A stretch of 64,000 nt of DNA from Capitella teleta (taxonomy: Eukaryota > Annelida > Polychaeta > Capitellidae), in NCBI GenBank assembly GCA_000328365.1, contig KB301692.1:122114-186113 (forward strand). Direction: 5' to 3'. The position numbers and the translations under genes were made by a program. Positions 21,233-33,530 of this stretch are shown here, in pieces (within the stretch, counting starts at the first letter, position 1; each line of letters starts with the position of its first letter). Below the pieces are notes generated by a model, which did no database searches, was not told where the DNA came from, and worked only from the letters and a program-made list of their open reading frames with translations.

Positions 21233-22088
21233 ATCTCATACATTTCGTACGACTGTCTAGTCACATGTTTTGACAGTTCTGACCCCAAAAAAATATATTT
21301 ATGAAAAATTTTATGAAATAAAAAATTGTAAAATGTATTTTTATTCATTTTTTTTTTTTTTTAACAAGAAAGAAAAAGATGAATTTTCTACCAATGAATT
21401 GTTTATTTGTATAAATGAATTCACATTTATAATATTATGTATGTGCCTTTTCTGAATATTAACAATGGATTAAAAAAATATTCAAAAATAACCATTGCAT
21501 TTTGCGAAAAATAAACCGAGCTTCGAATTGACAGAAAGAGAATTTTTATGACAGAAAAAATTGACCCATTGAAAATAAATTTATCATGAATTTCAGAAAG
21601 TTAGAGGTTGCAAATAGAATGAGAATTAATTATTATGAATAAAATAATAAAAGGAATGATGAACTGACTTAGTGAACAGTGCCGACGTAAACATTTTGAA
21701 AATAGGGACGGAAAAGTGTTTGGTGATTGTACAGAATTATGTAATAAAAAAAAGAATAAACAAAAGATCGCTGGCTGGAATCTATATAAATAAGGAATCA
21801 AAAGTGAGATCATGTATTACACAAGAAAATGAAAAACACATATCACAGTACAACAAGTTCACAGAACAGATAAAAATATGAGCACCAATATCATTTGTAA
21901 CAGAACTAAAATCTCACAGCCTTCAAATTGGCCAGAGAAATATGTACAAGCAAAATATTGAGGAGAAAAAAAAAACTGAGGTTTTCATCATATCAAATTG
22001 ACAGCTGATATATAACTTAATTAAATAATTAACGAAGCCTTCCGGTTTCCCTGATGAAGCAACATTTTATGAGCAAGGATTTCCGTTC
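21233..22088. other. Convergent intergenic stretch (GET1 and lebercilin 3' ends)
   Basis: Very AT-rich, with the two 3' untranslated regions and poly-T/A runs (about 21346-21362). No coding exon supported. Confidence 0.5.
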
Positions 22089-25000
22089 TCACAGTACCAT
22101 TTCCTCGATATCGTCGTCAAAGTTTTCGATTGCGTTGAGAGCGGGGGGGCGTGTGTGTAGCGTGCTGGCAGATTGCTTGGAGCGCCTGGGAAGGAGAGTC
22201 GAGGAGGGTTTGTATGTGGAGTCATCGTGGTCTACTACAGCATTGCCTCCGCCCAGCAGAGCAGAGTCCTCTCTTCCCTTGGCGTGTCCGTTTGGTTTGT
22301 CTCCTCCAAACAACTCCGACATGAGGTCCTTCTTCTTCGTTTTGTTCTGCGGCCGACTGAAGTTGGGGACATCATCGTCGTCATCGTCTGATGCGGTAAA
22401 AATAGAGTTGACTTTGTTGTTTTTCGGATGAGCGTTGAACGAAGGTTTGTAGCCGACTTCTTCATCGCTGTCATCCAGCAGTCGGCTTTTGCGTCTATTC
22501 TTCTCGACCACAGGAACTTTGACCTCGTAGGCGGGCATTCCATGGTGCATGTTCTCAATCGACTGCTTGAAGTGGTAGTCGGCCTTCTTGCCGGTTGGAG
22601 AGACTCCTCCGTTCTTCACGGGGGAACTGCGCTTTGTCTGATCAATCTCTCGCATCTTTGCCAGCAGGAGGTCCTTCTGCAGACGCTGCTGCCGTTCCTT
22701 TTCATCCCGTGACATTCGATCCCTCTCCTCCTTCGCTTTGCGTTCTATCTCCTCTCTCTGCCGTTGCTCTCTCCTCTCCTCCTCCAACCTCCTCAGCTCC
22801 TGGTCCTCCTCTTTCGAGGGCCCTGTCTTCTCCCTCTCCTCTCTCTCCTCACTTTCCTTCTTTTCCCGTTCTTCTCGTTCCTTCCTCAGTCGTTCTTTTC
22901 TCATTTCTGCTTCTCGTTTTTTCTTCTCTCGCTCGCTCCTCCACCTTTCCTCTTCCTCCTCCTCCTCCCGCATCCTCTTCAACTCTTCCTGCCTCTCCCT
23001 CTCTCGTTCCTCCTCCCTCCTCCTCTTTGCCTCCTCACGCTCCATCTCCTCCTCCTCTTCAATCTCTCGTCTCAACCGTTCTTCCCGTTCTCTGCGTTCT
23101 TCCCATTCTTTGCGTTCCCGTTCCTTCTGCTTGCGCTCAGCTTCCTTCTCCTTTGAAAATGAAGAGAAATAAGTAAACAGAATATTCAATTAAATCCTCT
23201 TAAAAAATAACTCCTTATGGTATACAAAATGTTATGAAATTGAATTCAGAGGTAGCTGAACAATGTGTACACCCGTGAATATGTACAAATCAACACTCAT
23301 GAAATATTAAGATTCGTATGCCTACGCTTACGGATTAAGGGGCACGGTTCATCACTCACATGGAATGCTTTGGTATGGTAAGAGGAAAATGATATCGACA
23401 AGCACACGATCCTGAGTGAAAGGATTAATGAAGCGTTTTGTTAGTGGAAGGAATTACGAGGAGAAAATAAGCACTAAGCAAAAGAACACACAATGAAGAA
23501 GATAAATGAAGACATCATCTGTTCTGCAGGGGCTAATTTTGTACATTTCTTTTCCGATAAGAGAAGGAAAACCAAATGAAAAAGCATTTGGAGAGAGTTT
23601 AATAAATCATCTATTAATTCACTTACGATTGGTGTAATGGTTTCTTGCGGAGAAGAAGTGAAGAAGGAGAGATATATGGCACTGCGTATCTGTCTGTGTG
23701 TGTTGTATAGGTGCTAAAAGGTTATTGGTGGGGTCACTCATGTACAAATCGTAAGCCATATGATACATAATAATAATAAGAGATTAAGCCACACATGCGA
23801 TCAGAGATAACTGTCGGTGTTTGTATTCAGGGTTTCACATCAGTGCTGTTGGTTCACATGGTATTGATTAGATGCGATCATCATCTATGATTCAATAATT
23901 ACCAATGAAGGACTGTCGTTAATGCGGAATGGGTCGTCATGACGCTCCTGCTGTAACCGCGCTTTATTCGTGTTGACGGTGCGACTGACGGGGCCTCTTA
24001 CAGACGAACGCTGCCCACTTGCGGAGGCGTTGAGGGAAAACATCACAGGGGAGGATTCTTCCCTCTCTTCCTCTGCGTCAACAAAGTTCAAGTGCGTTGT
24101 GCCAGACGGCTTCAGCCCTCGGCGACCAGCCTTCGCTTGTTGAGATTTGTTTTTGCTGAAATCCGATGTGAAATCAACAAGGGGCGGCGTCTCGCTGGTT
24201 GGTCTGTGCTGTTTGGCAGGAGGCGCTTGTTGCCGCCGGTTACCTCTGAGCTCCGTCATGAATGTTGGGACGTAGGGCTCATCCTGTGTGGTGCGTTTTG
24301 ATTCCGCGGGTTTGTTAATTTTGCTTGGAGTGAGGTGGTTGCTGGATTTAACGGAAGCGTTCTTAGCATTGTGGGAAGCGGTGTTTGTGCTTTCTTTCTG
24401 TGCTTTGAGCGATTCAATGAAATTGGGTGCTTTGCTTTCTTTCTGAGTCTTCAGCGATTCATTTGTTGGATCGGGGGAACTGTTCGTCTTTGGCTGGCGT
24501 TCTACTTTGGCCGCTGGTTTCGCGTGTGCATTTGAGCTGACCGGTTTCGGGAGATGTGTGTCGTGCTTGTTTTGAGTGGGAGGTGTGGTTTTTTGTGGTG
24601 TGGTGTTTGGAGGTTTAGGAGGGGGGAGGGCTGGTTTGTTTGCAGGGGGAGGGGGGGTTGGAGAAGGGGCCTCCAGGACTGGCTCTGGCAGCTGAAGAGA
24701 CGAGAAAGAGAAAAAGAGAAGAAAAATAAAAAACACTTCAGACAACATTTCAATCACATTTAAAACTAATAAAAAAATGTTACAGCGCAAGTGTGTTCAA
24801 GAGAAAATAGCGACTAACATAGCAGATACGAATTACAGACGGCAAAGTGAAGAGATTAGTCAGGACAGTGTGTGGAAATTGTGCAAACGAATCTCAAATT
24901 AACCAAACTAATTGACAACAGAACATCGAGATTGGTTAATTAATTAGTGAGCATGCAGTGGGTGGGAATATGTCAGCTGTGCAGGGAAATGAGATATTGC

Positions 25001-27948
25001 GAAAGGCTGGTTTTCACCTTGGTTTTAGCGGAAATGTGGTGTGAAGTTTTTTTGTTTTGTAGCTGACGAAATAAAGAGAATTCCGCATTTGAAAATCTAT
25101 GTTTCATGCAGTGTTAAAGAATTTTGTTTTCCTTAAACGGATAAATTATAAACGGAGGTTGAAACTCTGAAATGAACGCAGGCAGAAGAAGGGTAACAGT
25201 GCTGAAATGAACACGAAGGAGTCACGCCTAACATTACCTCATCATCGCGGGATGAAGTACTCGAAGACGTCTGATTTGAAAGAAACACAAAAAAACGTTA
25301 GCGCCGTTAGTGAAGACAGCACATAAAAACACCACGACGCTCAAATCAATGTACACTGTTAAAAGAAAACGGTCATGAATATCCACCTCTCTATCTCGCT
25401 TCTCCTCTTCGCGACGTTTCTCCGAATAAATCTTCATTTTATCTCGCGGAGTCATGTCAGGTTCCTTTGACTTTCTCCTGTGCCGTGAACGAGATTCAGG
25501 GAGCGGAGAAGAACTGACGGAGGAATTCAGGTGGTGGGGAGGACGAAGGAGGCGCTGGGCGTAGATGTTGCGCACATCCAACTCCTTCTCCTTCTCCTGT
25601 TAACACAGACATTGAAATCTCCCTTTCCCCAATCGGTGCATCTCACCTTGAGCTGTTCCTGAGTTCGATCGTGTTTCTCGAGAATGCTGCTGAGCTCCTT
25701 CTGTTTCTCTCGCAGACGCGCTCTCTCGATGCCCATTTCGTGTTTGTGGTTGTTCTTCAAATGCTCAACATGTTTTTCAAGATCCTGAAAATATTCAATA
25801 TTATCAAAACATTAAACTAAAGGAGAACAAGCAATTACCGGGTAATAGCTGGGTGCCAAATGAATGTACCAGGTTATATAATTAATATATAAACCAGGTC
25901 ATGATTAATTCAGTTTCAATTACCGAGGGCAAAGAGGGACAACCTCCTGCATTATTTGTTACAAATTGGGGTTGAAGCCAGATGATCACGTGCATTGTAT
26001 TATATGTACAAAAATAAATATTTGATTCCCAGACTTAAAATCAGTTTCAGTAAAGGAACAGAGAGTATAGCGACTCCCTTGCCATTGATCATAATCTTGA
26101 TCATAGATCAGTTGGATAATATTCAACTAATCGTCGATAATTGAATTCATGAAAGTGGATTACATGACATAAGTTCACATAATGCTCAGATTCATTCTTC
26201 AGCCCCACAATTTTTTTTATACTGCTAACAGGAAATTTAAGATGGCTCAATTAGCAAAGGAGGAATATCCGCCCATGCAGAATACAGCAACACAGTTTTA
26301 AGCCTGGTGTAAAGTCAACGCATATTGAACGAACGTTGCCAATAAACCCATTGTGGCAGCCGACAAAGCGAGCAGAAGAATCGCGGCTACAATGACGGCT
26401 GAATGGGCGTGAATATTTCCAGCACAGAGTAACCCCCCTCAGCAGCACTTCATTCATATCTGAGTAGGCAAACACGAATACGAATAGAAGTTTATTTGCT
26501 GATGTTCTTGAAGGCAATGTGGTCGTTAGGGATTCCACACGCAGCTATATTTCAAAGCAGCGCTGGAGCGTGGCCTGCACACACCGCTCTGTTTATATTG
26601 GAGCAGGATCAAACATTCCTCACCTTGATTTTACCGTCTTTCTCGTGCGATTGTTCTTCCAATTTCGAGAGTCGTTGCGCCAACTTGTCTCGTTCCCCCA
26701 GCTGCTTGTCCTCGACCAGACCTCGCATCTTCCGCAGCAGCCGCTTCGTCCGATCGAGTTCGTCCTCTGAGTTTTTCACTTTTTTCTCTGCGGCGGCGTT
26801 CTTCTCCTTCTGCTTCCGTAGCTGCTCCTTGAGAACGCGCGTCTCCTCAGAGTGCCGCTGGATGATGGCAGTAACGTCGTTCTCCTGGTCCTCATAGCGG
26901 TCGATGGTTCGGTTGTGAAGGTGCTGCTGCCTCTTCATTATCTTGTTCTCCTGTTTCAGTTCCAGCATCTGTTGATTCATGTCTTCAAGAGCGTTTTTCA
27001 GTTCGTTGATTTTGATCCTGCGCGCAGACAGCATTCTCTGCGTGACGTATTCACTGCCTCCCCCTCGGGGGGAGCGCTGGGCTCTTGAACTGGACCCCCC
27101 GGGTTTCCTTCGCACAACTTCATTCTTCTTTCCTCGTTTATCTGCAACATGAGGAAACATCACAATTAATCAGCATGCAAGGTTGATGCGTTGCCATGGT
27201 GACAGCAGAAGCATGTCAAATTCATCGACGAGGTGCTGAGGACTCATGGCTCAGCACTGATATCTGCCATTATTGATCTGAGGCACACGTGTGATAATTA
27301 CCTTGCAAGGGCTTCTTTGTGTACGTAAACCAGATGGCAGAGAAAGTTCTCTTGCGAGGCACAGACAGCATAATCAACGAAGCATCGTCTGATCCACTGC
27401 ATTTCCTCAATTTCTATTGAGATATCCCCTGAGCAAAGCTCAGCATTCCTTATCGCAGGAATTAATGATCTTTGCTTGAGTTGTATGCAATCAACGAGCT
27501 TCAACCAGAATCCAATCAAATGCTTGCATTGGAAACCAATCAATAATTGATTCTAATTCAGCAGGATTTTTTCCCTCCCAGTCCAGAAATGCGGAAGAAG
27601 AAAAAAGGGGGAAAAAAAATGCCTGATCGATATTCCCCCAATGGATATTAATTCTTTAGACGAGGGATTTGTTGCTTAACAAAGTCATGAACAACAGACC
27701 ACACTAGCAACAGTTGCTAGATGCTTTGTTATGCGGTCACTCAGCTGATTCAACTATTTTCACTCACTCAGGGTTTTGGTGGTCGACTTTTTTGCCCTGG
27801 CAGAAACGGCTGAGTCATCAGAATAGAAGGAATCGTCATCATCGTAGCTGTCGTTGCTGTAGGTCCGTTCGCGACTGATGGCCCTCTGTGGAGTGCGACT
27901 CCGACTTCTGTAACGGGATCGACTGCGCGCTCTTACGCGATCCCCCAT
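22089..27948 (-). CDS. LCA5: Lebercilin
   Basis: Minus-strand exons 27948-27768, 27141-26624, 25784-25647, 25596-25387, 25270-25238, 24691-23903 and 23150-22089 stay in frame (976 residues; human lebercilin 697). An Arg/Ser-rich head precedes a long coiled coil carrying the lebercilin-domain signatures MLSARRIKINELKNALEDMN, HLHNRTIDRYEDQEN, LLRKMRGLVEDKQLGERDKL and ELDVRNIYAQRLL. A proline/lysine-rich linker follows (exon 24691-23903), then a highly charged Glu/Arg helix, and KDLLLAKMREID, also typical of LCA5. Lebercilin sits at cilia basal bodies and axonemes and binds intraflagellar-transport proteins; human loss causes Leber amaurosis. The start ATG at 27948 lies inside an exon reaching 27992. 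A 5' untranslated exon (about 30490-30419, donor GTAAGT) lies upstream. The 33-bp microexon is notable. Confidence 0.92.
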
Positions 27949-27992
27949 CACACCTCTGCTTCCCCGGGAAGAGATGCCTCCTGGAGGGAAAA

Positions 27993-30418
27993 CTGCAAAT
28001 CAAATCTGAATTAAAACGTCCTGATTCATGACTAGCACAGAAGGCTACACGTAACAGTAAATCGGTTGGGGTCCCTGGAATTCAAAGCGGTCGAGTGAAA
28101 TGAATTTGGTTTAATACTTCTCAGCAGAGTAAGTCAGAGTAGCTAATAAATCATGTGTTGAATACAACTGTGCATAAAAAGAGGACTGAAGCCATCAAAC
28201 AGACGTAGGACGTAGGATGCATCCATGAAATATAACCAGGAGAAACAAATTGCCTCCTACTAGTAACTGCCTCTGAGGGATGAACTTATTATCAATGAAA
28301 GACATCACTCCAGTTATTTATAATCTCTAAACCAAAGCACATTTTATAATTAGGTGGTCATGTCACAATTCTAGTACTTTCAAGTATCCTTGCAAGTGGC
28401 ATCATCAGTTTGTGGGCTGCTGAGCATACTGGTTCAATGCAAGAATTGATGCAAACGACTCAGATTCAGCACCACATTCTATATACTTATAGCTGGAAAA
28501 ATTCACTATTCACCCATCAGTATACTGCAAAGTAAAAATTCTCATAATTCCAATTTTAAATTATAGATCGCACAGGATTCCTTTTGCAGCAGGATTTGAA
28601 TGATACACTGTTGCTAGCATCAATTCTCTTTTTCTTATCTGTTCTGTCTCCATTATACTCTCTTTCACAATTTGATAATTCTGAGTGTCTTCATTATCTC
28701 AAGACAAGTGCCCATTGACATCCTGTGCTTCATTATGCTGAGCGACTGCATCCATTCACCTGTTGGTCACTTTCTCATTGAAATGATCATGACTGGAGAT
28801 AATGAATAACATTGATACAATAGTTATGCTACAAATTATACTATGGAAATAATCCTACACCATATTAGACAACAAGCAGCAGACTGCATACTACTTACGC
28901 CTATATAATGGGGCTGATTTATTTAGCCCTGACAATGGTGCCAGGAAAACTGATATAGATCTATATACTGGTATATACACATGCTATTACATGTACCCGA
29001 CCCAACTGGCGGTTCCATGTGATAATTATAAAAAACCCTGGCAAAGCAAAGTGAGATCATGACTCAACTAATGCACTGTAGTAGTATAGTATATAACGTA
29101 CTATTGTACAGTGTACCAAAGCCACATAGAGCACAGTTTAGTTGCAGGAGGCCAGTACTCACAGTAAGTACACCAAGAGCCTAAAAGTCCCGGCCTAAAA
29201 GCGGCCATGGTGTGACCTGGAAATCCTGTAGTTTTGTTCTAAACTTTCTTTAATTGTCCTTTTTCAGTTTTTGAATTGAGTTTGGACTATTCAGTGATTT
29301 AGGCCTATATATTATCTATGATTATAATATTATACCTGACAAGCAGAGATAAATAATAGATAAATTTTATCGAGCGAGGTCTATAAAGACTGTATATATA
29401 CTTAACTATATAGGATGTCAGCTAATATACCTAACCTATTACCACTAATTACTATAATCTATAGTATAGTGCACTTATACTAATAGTTAATAAAATTAGT
29501 ATAATAATAACTATTATAGTATTATTATGATTATCAGTAATATCACTATTATACTAACAGCGTATATAGTATATATTTAGGAAGTGGCTAAAGTTACAGA
29601 CCTGTAATCCCAAGTTACCCTGGTTACAGACCTCAAAATTAAGCCTTTTCTATGCTTTTTTAATGATACAAGGTGAGTCATTTTGTTTTATTATTCTTCA
29701 TATATATATCATTTATTTTCGCAAATGAGTTTGTACATTTATAAGAAGAAGAAGAAAGAAAGAAAAAAACAAACAAAAAAACAAACAAACAAACAAACAA
29801 ACAAACAAACAAACAAACAAAGGTTGGTTCTCATCGCCGATTGGAGACATCTTCCGCTCGAGGAAAGTACGTCAGACTTCTGACAGACACACCTCAAGCA
29901 GAAGACGCCTCGCCTCGGCGATGCTCAGGATGGAGGACAAATGGCCCCTGACGACATCCCTCAGCTCAGCGACGGCTGAAGCAAGCGCAGCCTCGCCATT
30001 GCTCACTGAGCGCTTCCACTGGTCTTGCACAAAGCTGGACAGTGGAGCACCCAGCATGCATCCATTACCAACTTAGTTAACAGGTTAAGACTGCATGCAT
30101 GTGTTATTGTGTATGTTGATAGTCTGTTTGACTTAATAAGGAATTTCCAACATCAAGTCTGTAAGTTTAACATAATGTCTAAAGATTACGGGTCTGTAAC
30201 TTTATCACTTGCCATTATCACATATATATGATATAATATATAATATAGTATAATAATTATGTTATATCATTATGATGATTATCATATATCATTATATGTC
30301 ATATGATATATTTATTAATTTAATAATTATTCTAATATTTCGAGTGATTCACTGATTGCCACAATTTATGCCATTTGCAGGATTATTCTCAACGAAATTA
30401 TTCATCAGAATGACTTAC
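27993..30418. other. First intron of lebercilin
   Basis: 2.4 kb between the 5' untranslated exon and the first coding exon. AT-rich, with an (AAAC)n tract and palindromic AT blocks near 29460-29570 and 30225-30315. A helical-looking minus-strand reading frame at 30057-29872 (contains AVAELRDVV and SIAEARRLLLE) resembles nothing I can name and has no clear splice context, so I do not call it a gene. Confidence 0.5.
29756..29821. repeat. (AAAC)n / A-rich microsatellite
   Basis: A tract of AAAC units (about 13) preceded by GAAA-type units, in lebercilin intron 1. Confidence 0.95.
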
Positions 30419-30490
30419 CTTTGGCTTTGAACTCGTACTAATCAACCGAAAACACTCAACACAAGTGCCGATCGAAATTGACAACGAAAA

Positions 30491-31034
30491 AGACTGGATC
30501 GGAGGAATCCCAACTTCGTAGCATTCCACTGCCAGGCAACACAGCATGTAAATAAATGACGTCATTGGAATCTGCTCAGTACGTCATCATAGAAGCAATC
30601 TAAAATAATAGTAACGACAAATGTAGTCAGTCGTATGTCATTTTGTGTCCGTCATCATTGAAAATATTTGACACAAAGTTACTTCAAAATTTCATATACA
30701 CATGCAGATTATTAATTAAAATAAGATCATTTGTATTATGTATGAATAGTATACATCAATTTTATCAAAAAATCACTATTTTAATTGTGGATACAAAATG
30801 GCGTCCATGATTTGAAGTAATGTTACTCATTATGAGGAATTCCCTCTACGTCATCACTCTTCGTGTATTTATAACATCGGTCCCTGGAATATAGGATTCG
30901 CTTCATTGTCAGTTGACGCTTGTCAAAATCTGGAATCATCCGCTTCATCTTGCAATTGAGGAGCATTTTGAGGCATTCACTGCGAACTAAATTACTTCTT
31001 CTTTCGTTTGAGGCTTTGATTTTGAGCATTCAAG
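30491..31034. promoter_or_regulatory. Probable shared promoter, lebercilin (-) and SH3BGRL-annexin (+)
   Basis: The lebercilin 5' exon and the fusion-gene start codon are divergent and only about 550 bp apart. The interval has a CCAAT-CRE composite reading CCAATGACGTCAT on the minus strand (about 30569-30557) and TACGTCAT at 30580-30587. CRE plus CCAAT is a common core of shared divergent promoters; that it drives both genes is inference. Confidence 0.5.
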
Positions 31035-33497
31035 ATGGTGATCAGATTGTACGTCTCGTCTACTTCAGGGAATATGGAGGTGGGTGCGCCCCCACAATTA
31101 CAATAACATTCCCAACATTTCCCATGTTTTTGCGCATTCCTTCAATGACAGCTCGCTGACAGCTGCCAAATGTGAAATATTCACCTCTTGTGGTTTCACC
31201 CAGCTCACTGCATTACTTAAATTGGTACACCTTTAGAATAAGATAAATCGGGCGACCCCTCTCACCTCTGTCTGTCACTCTGTGTCCGATATCTCTATGC
31301 TAGTCTTGCTGTGGTATGTCAGTAGCTCCCCAAGGGTAGCGCACTACGCTACGGCTTGGGGAGCTAGTATGTCAGGTGATTGCCGGCTAGCGAGCGCTGG
31401 CTCAGCGGCTGAGTTGCAGGCGGAGCTCAGTCTCACACTCGGAGACAACGTGCGCTTCAAAGAGATGGAGTAATGTTGCAGCTCCTTCGATGGACTCGTG
31501 CAGGTTAACTTACACAGAATACTAGTCATATAAAAAGCTTCTGAACAAGCGATGGTCATCCACTTCTCTGAATCGTTAACCCTGTACAGTTTGTACTTCA
31601 TCCTTGTTCACGCTGAAATTGTCGCTCAGACGCTGTTGGGCAAAATGCCTTCAACCGCTCAGCTGTCCACATTTTTGACCAATTGGTAATTTCATGGGGT
31701 TTGAAGTTGACGAGGTGAAGAATATGAAAGTGGTTGTTGAGATGAGGTGCAAGTCCAATTAAGAGAATGCAAAAAATCAATGGCGATCACAGGATCAAGA
31801 AAGCGAATGTAAAAGTGGAGGTATTTGGAAGTGGCACCCCGGATTAACAAGAAGCATGCTCTTTTATGTCACATTACTGGTGTGGCCCATACAGTGGCTC
31901 TGGAGTTAGAGAAATTGACCAATCCTAAATCTGAATCTGGTCATCAACCTGATCAGGCTCCACCTCATAAAATCCTCAAAATATCAGTCTGCTTTGAATC
32001 TACTTTTCATTCATGACTGATTTGTGGTATATCGCAATGCAAAGTTGCAAACATAAAAAGGGCCTAACTTGTAACTTAGTAATAGTTTCTTAATTTTGAT
32101 GAACAGTATTTAGGTGAGCAAATTGCTCGCCTATAGCATTTTAGGAGAGCTAAAAATTGCTCACCTGGCTATTTTGAAATGTCAAGACTGATATCCCTAG
32201 ATGAAGTGCAAGTCTCTCATGAAATAATTAGTTACAATTTCATGATAAATAATTTCATAATCATCATTTTCATTATCATCAACCACCTCATTTTTTTTCC
32301 AATATTTCACCACATGAACCTTAATTTTTCTTTTGTTTGCATGTTGGCTCAATTTTTTGCCATGGTAAATCTCATGGGAGTTATCTTTTCCAATGGCCCA
32401 CAATGGAAAATATTTTGGTCGACCTCTTATCATCACTTGGTTACAATGTTTTCATCCGGTCAATGATGCTGATTACCAGGTCCACACCTTCCATGATTGT
32501 AGGAGAAGTCTGGGCGGTTTGTGTAGAAGGTGCTCATCCAGGGCGCAGAGACCAGTTGACCGATTATTGCAACTCAGTCTTGAAGTGGGGCATCTTCATA
32601 TCTTCCAGCAGTTTCACTCGGAGGTCGTTCTGGACAGGGCACTTCTGTGCCAAGTAGGTCACGAAAGAAGTGCTTAGTGTAGACAGGTGGAACAGCACAT
32701 GAAGACGGTTCCCTCGATAGATGATGCCGACTGGGAGCTTCATTTCTTCCAGAAAGAGACGCAATCCATTCGGATCTCCCACACCATCTTTGAATTTCAA
32801 TTTGTTCAGGGCAAGGACAATACGTTCAGCTGCGCATGCCTGCCCAAACAAATTACTCTTTAGCCCGAGTGCTTTTTTCTGTGCCAGAAGGATTGATTTG
32901 CATCGGGGGGCAATTGTGTCCAGAGGGTGCATGTGGCTGTGCAGTTCAATGACAGCGCTCATCTCCTTCACTGCAGCGTGATTACAACAGCTCGGTCTGC
33001 CATGGTTGCCATGGAAACGTTCTTGATCATGGTGTTGCTGAGCTCAGTGTAATCCTGTGCAACAGGCGTTGGCGGTGGTTGATGGCTGTTTGAGGCTCAG
33101 CACCCGGCGCTCATTCCCGTGGGTCACGTGAATGGCGTTCACATGGATGCCATCCTGAATCGTGGCATCGAGACCCAACTGATGGCTATGCAGGAAATCT
33201 GCAGCTAAATGTCGCTCATCCCATTTCTGGAGCCATTTTCTCCACGGTGCTCTTCACAGGAATGTCTTCAACGGACAAGAAGTTCAAGAGTTCACTAGTT
33301 CAAGAGTTCACTATCAAGAGTTCACTAGTTCAAGAGTTCACTAAGCATGGCCACATACTTATGAATCCGATCTGAAGCCATGTTGCACAACCAACAGAGG
33401 TAGATCAATAGTCTCATGCTCCAGGAATGCGCCATTTCTTGAAAGTTTGCTGTAGTCCTGGTTTTTGTGTATGTTGTATGTCAGCTATAGTGTATTT

Positions 33498-33530
<33 letters not shown>

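Noticed and set aside
22595-23176. Long plus-strand open frames rich in Ser/Pro/Leu opposite the lebercilin last exon
   Set aside because: Antisense shadows of the Glu/Arg-rich coding exon; composition is explained by the codons of the real gene.
29872-30057. Helical 61-residue frame in lebercilin intron 1
   Set aside because: No recognisable family and no clear donor/acceptor pair; could be chance or mobile-element debris.
30823-31029. Basic 68-residue minus-strand frame just upstream of the fusion-gene start
   Set aside because: I could not match it to a family, and it overlaps the presumed promoter and leader of the plus-strand gene.
32112-32166. AGGTGAGCAA...TTGCTCACCT inverted repeat as a mini-element
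   Set aside because: Arms are convincing, but the flanks do not form a clear 8-9-bp duplication.
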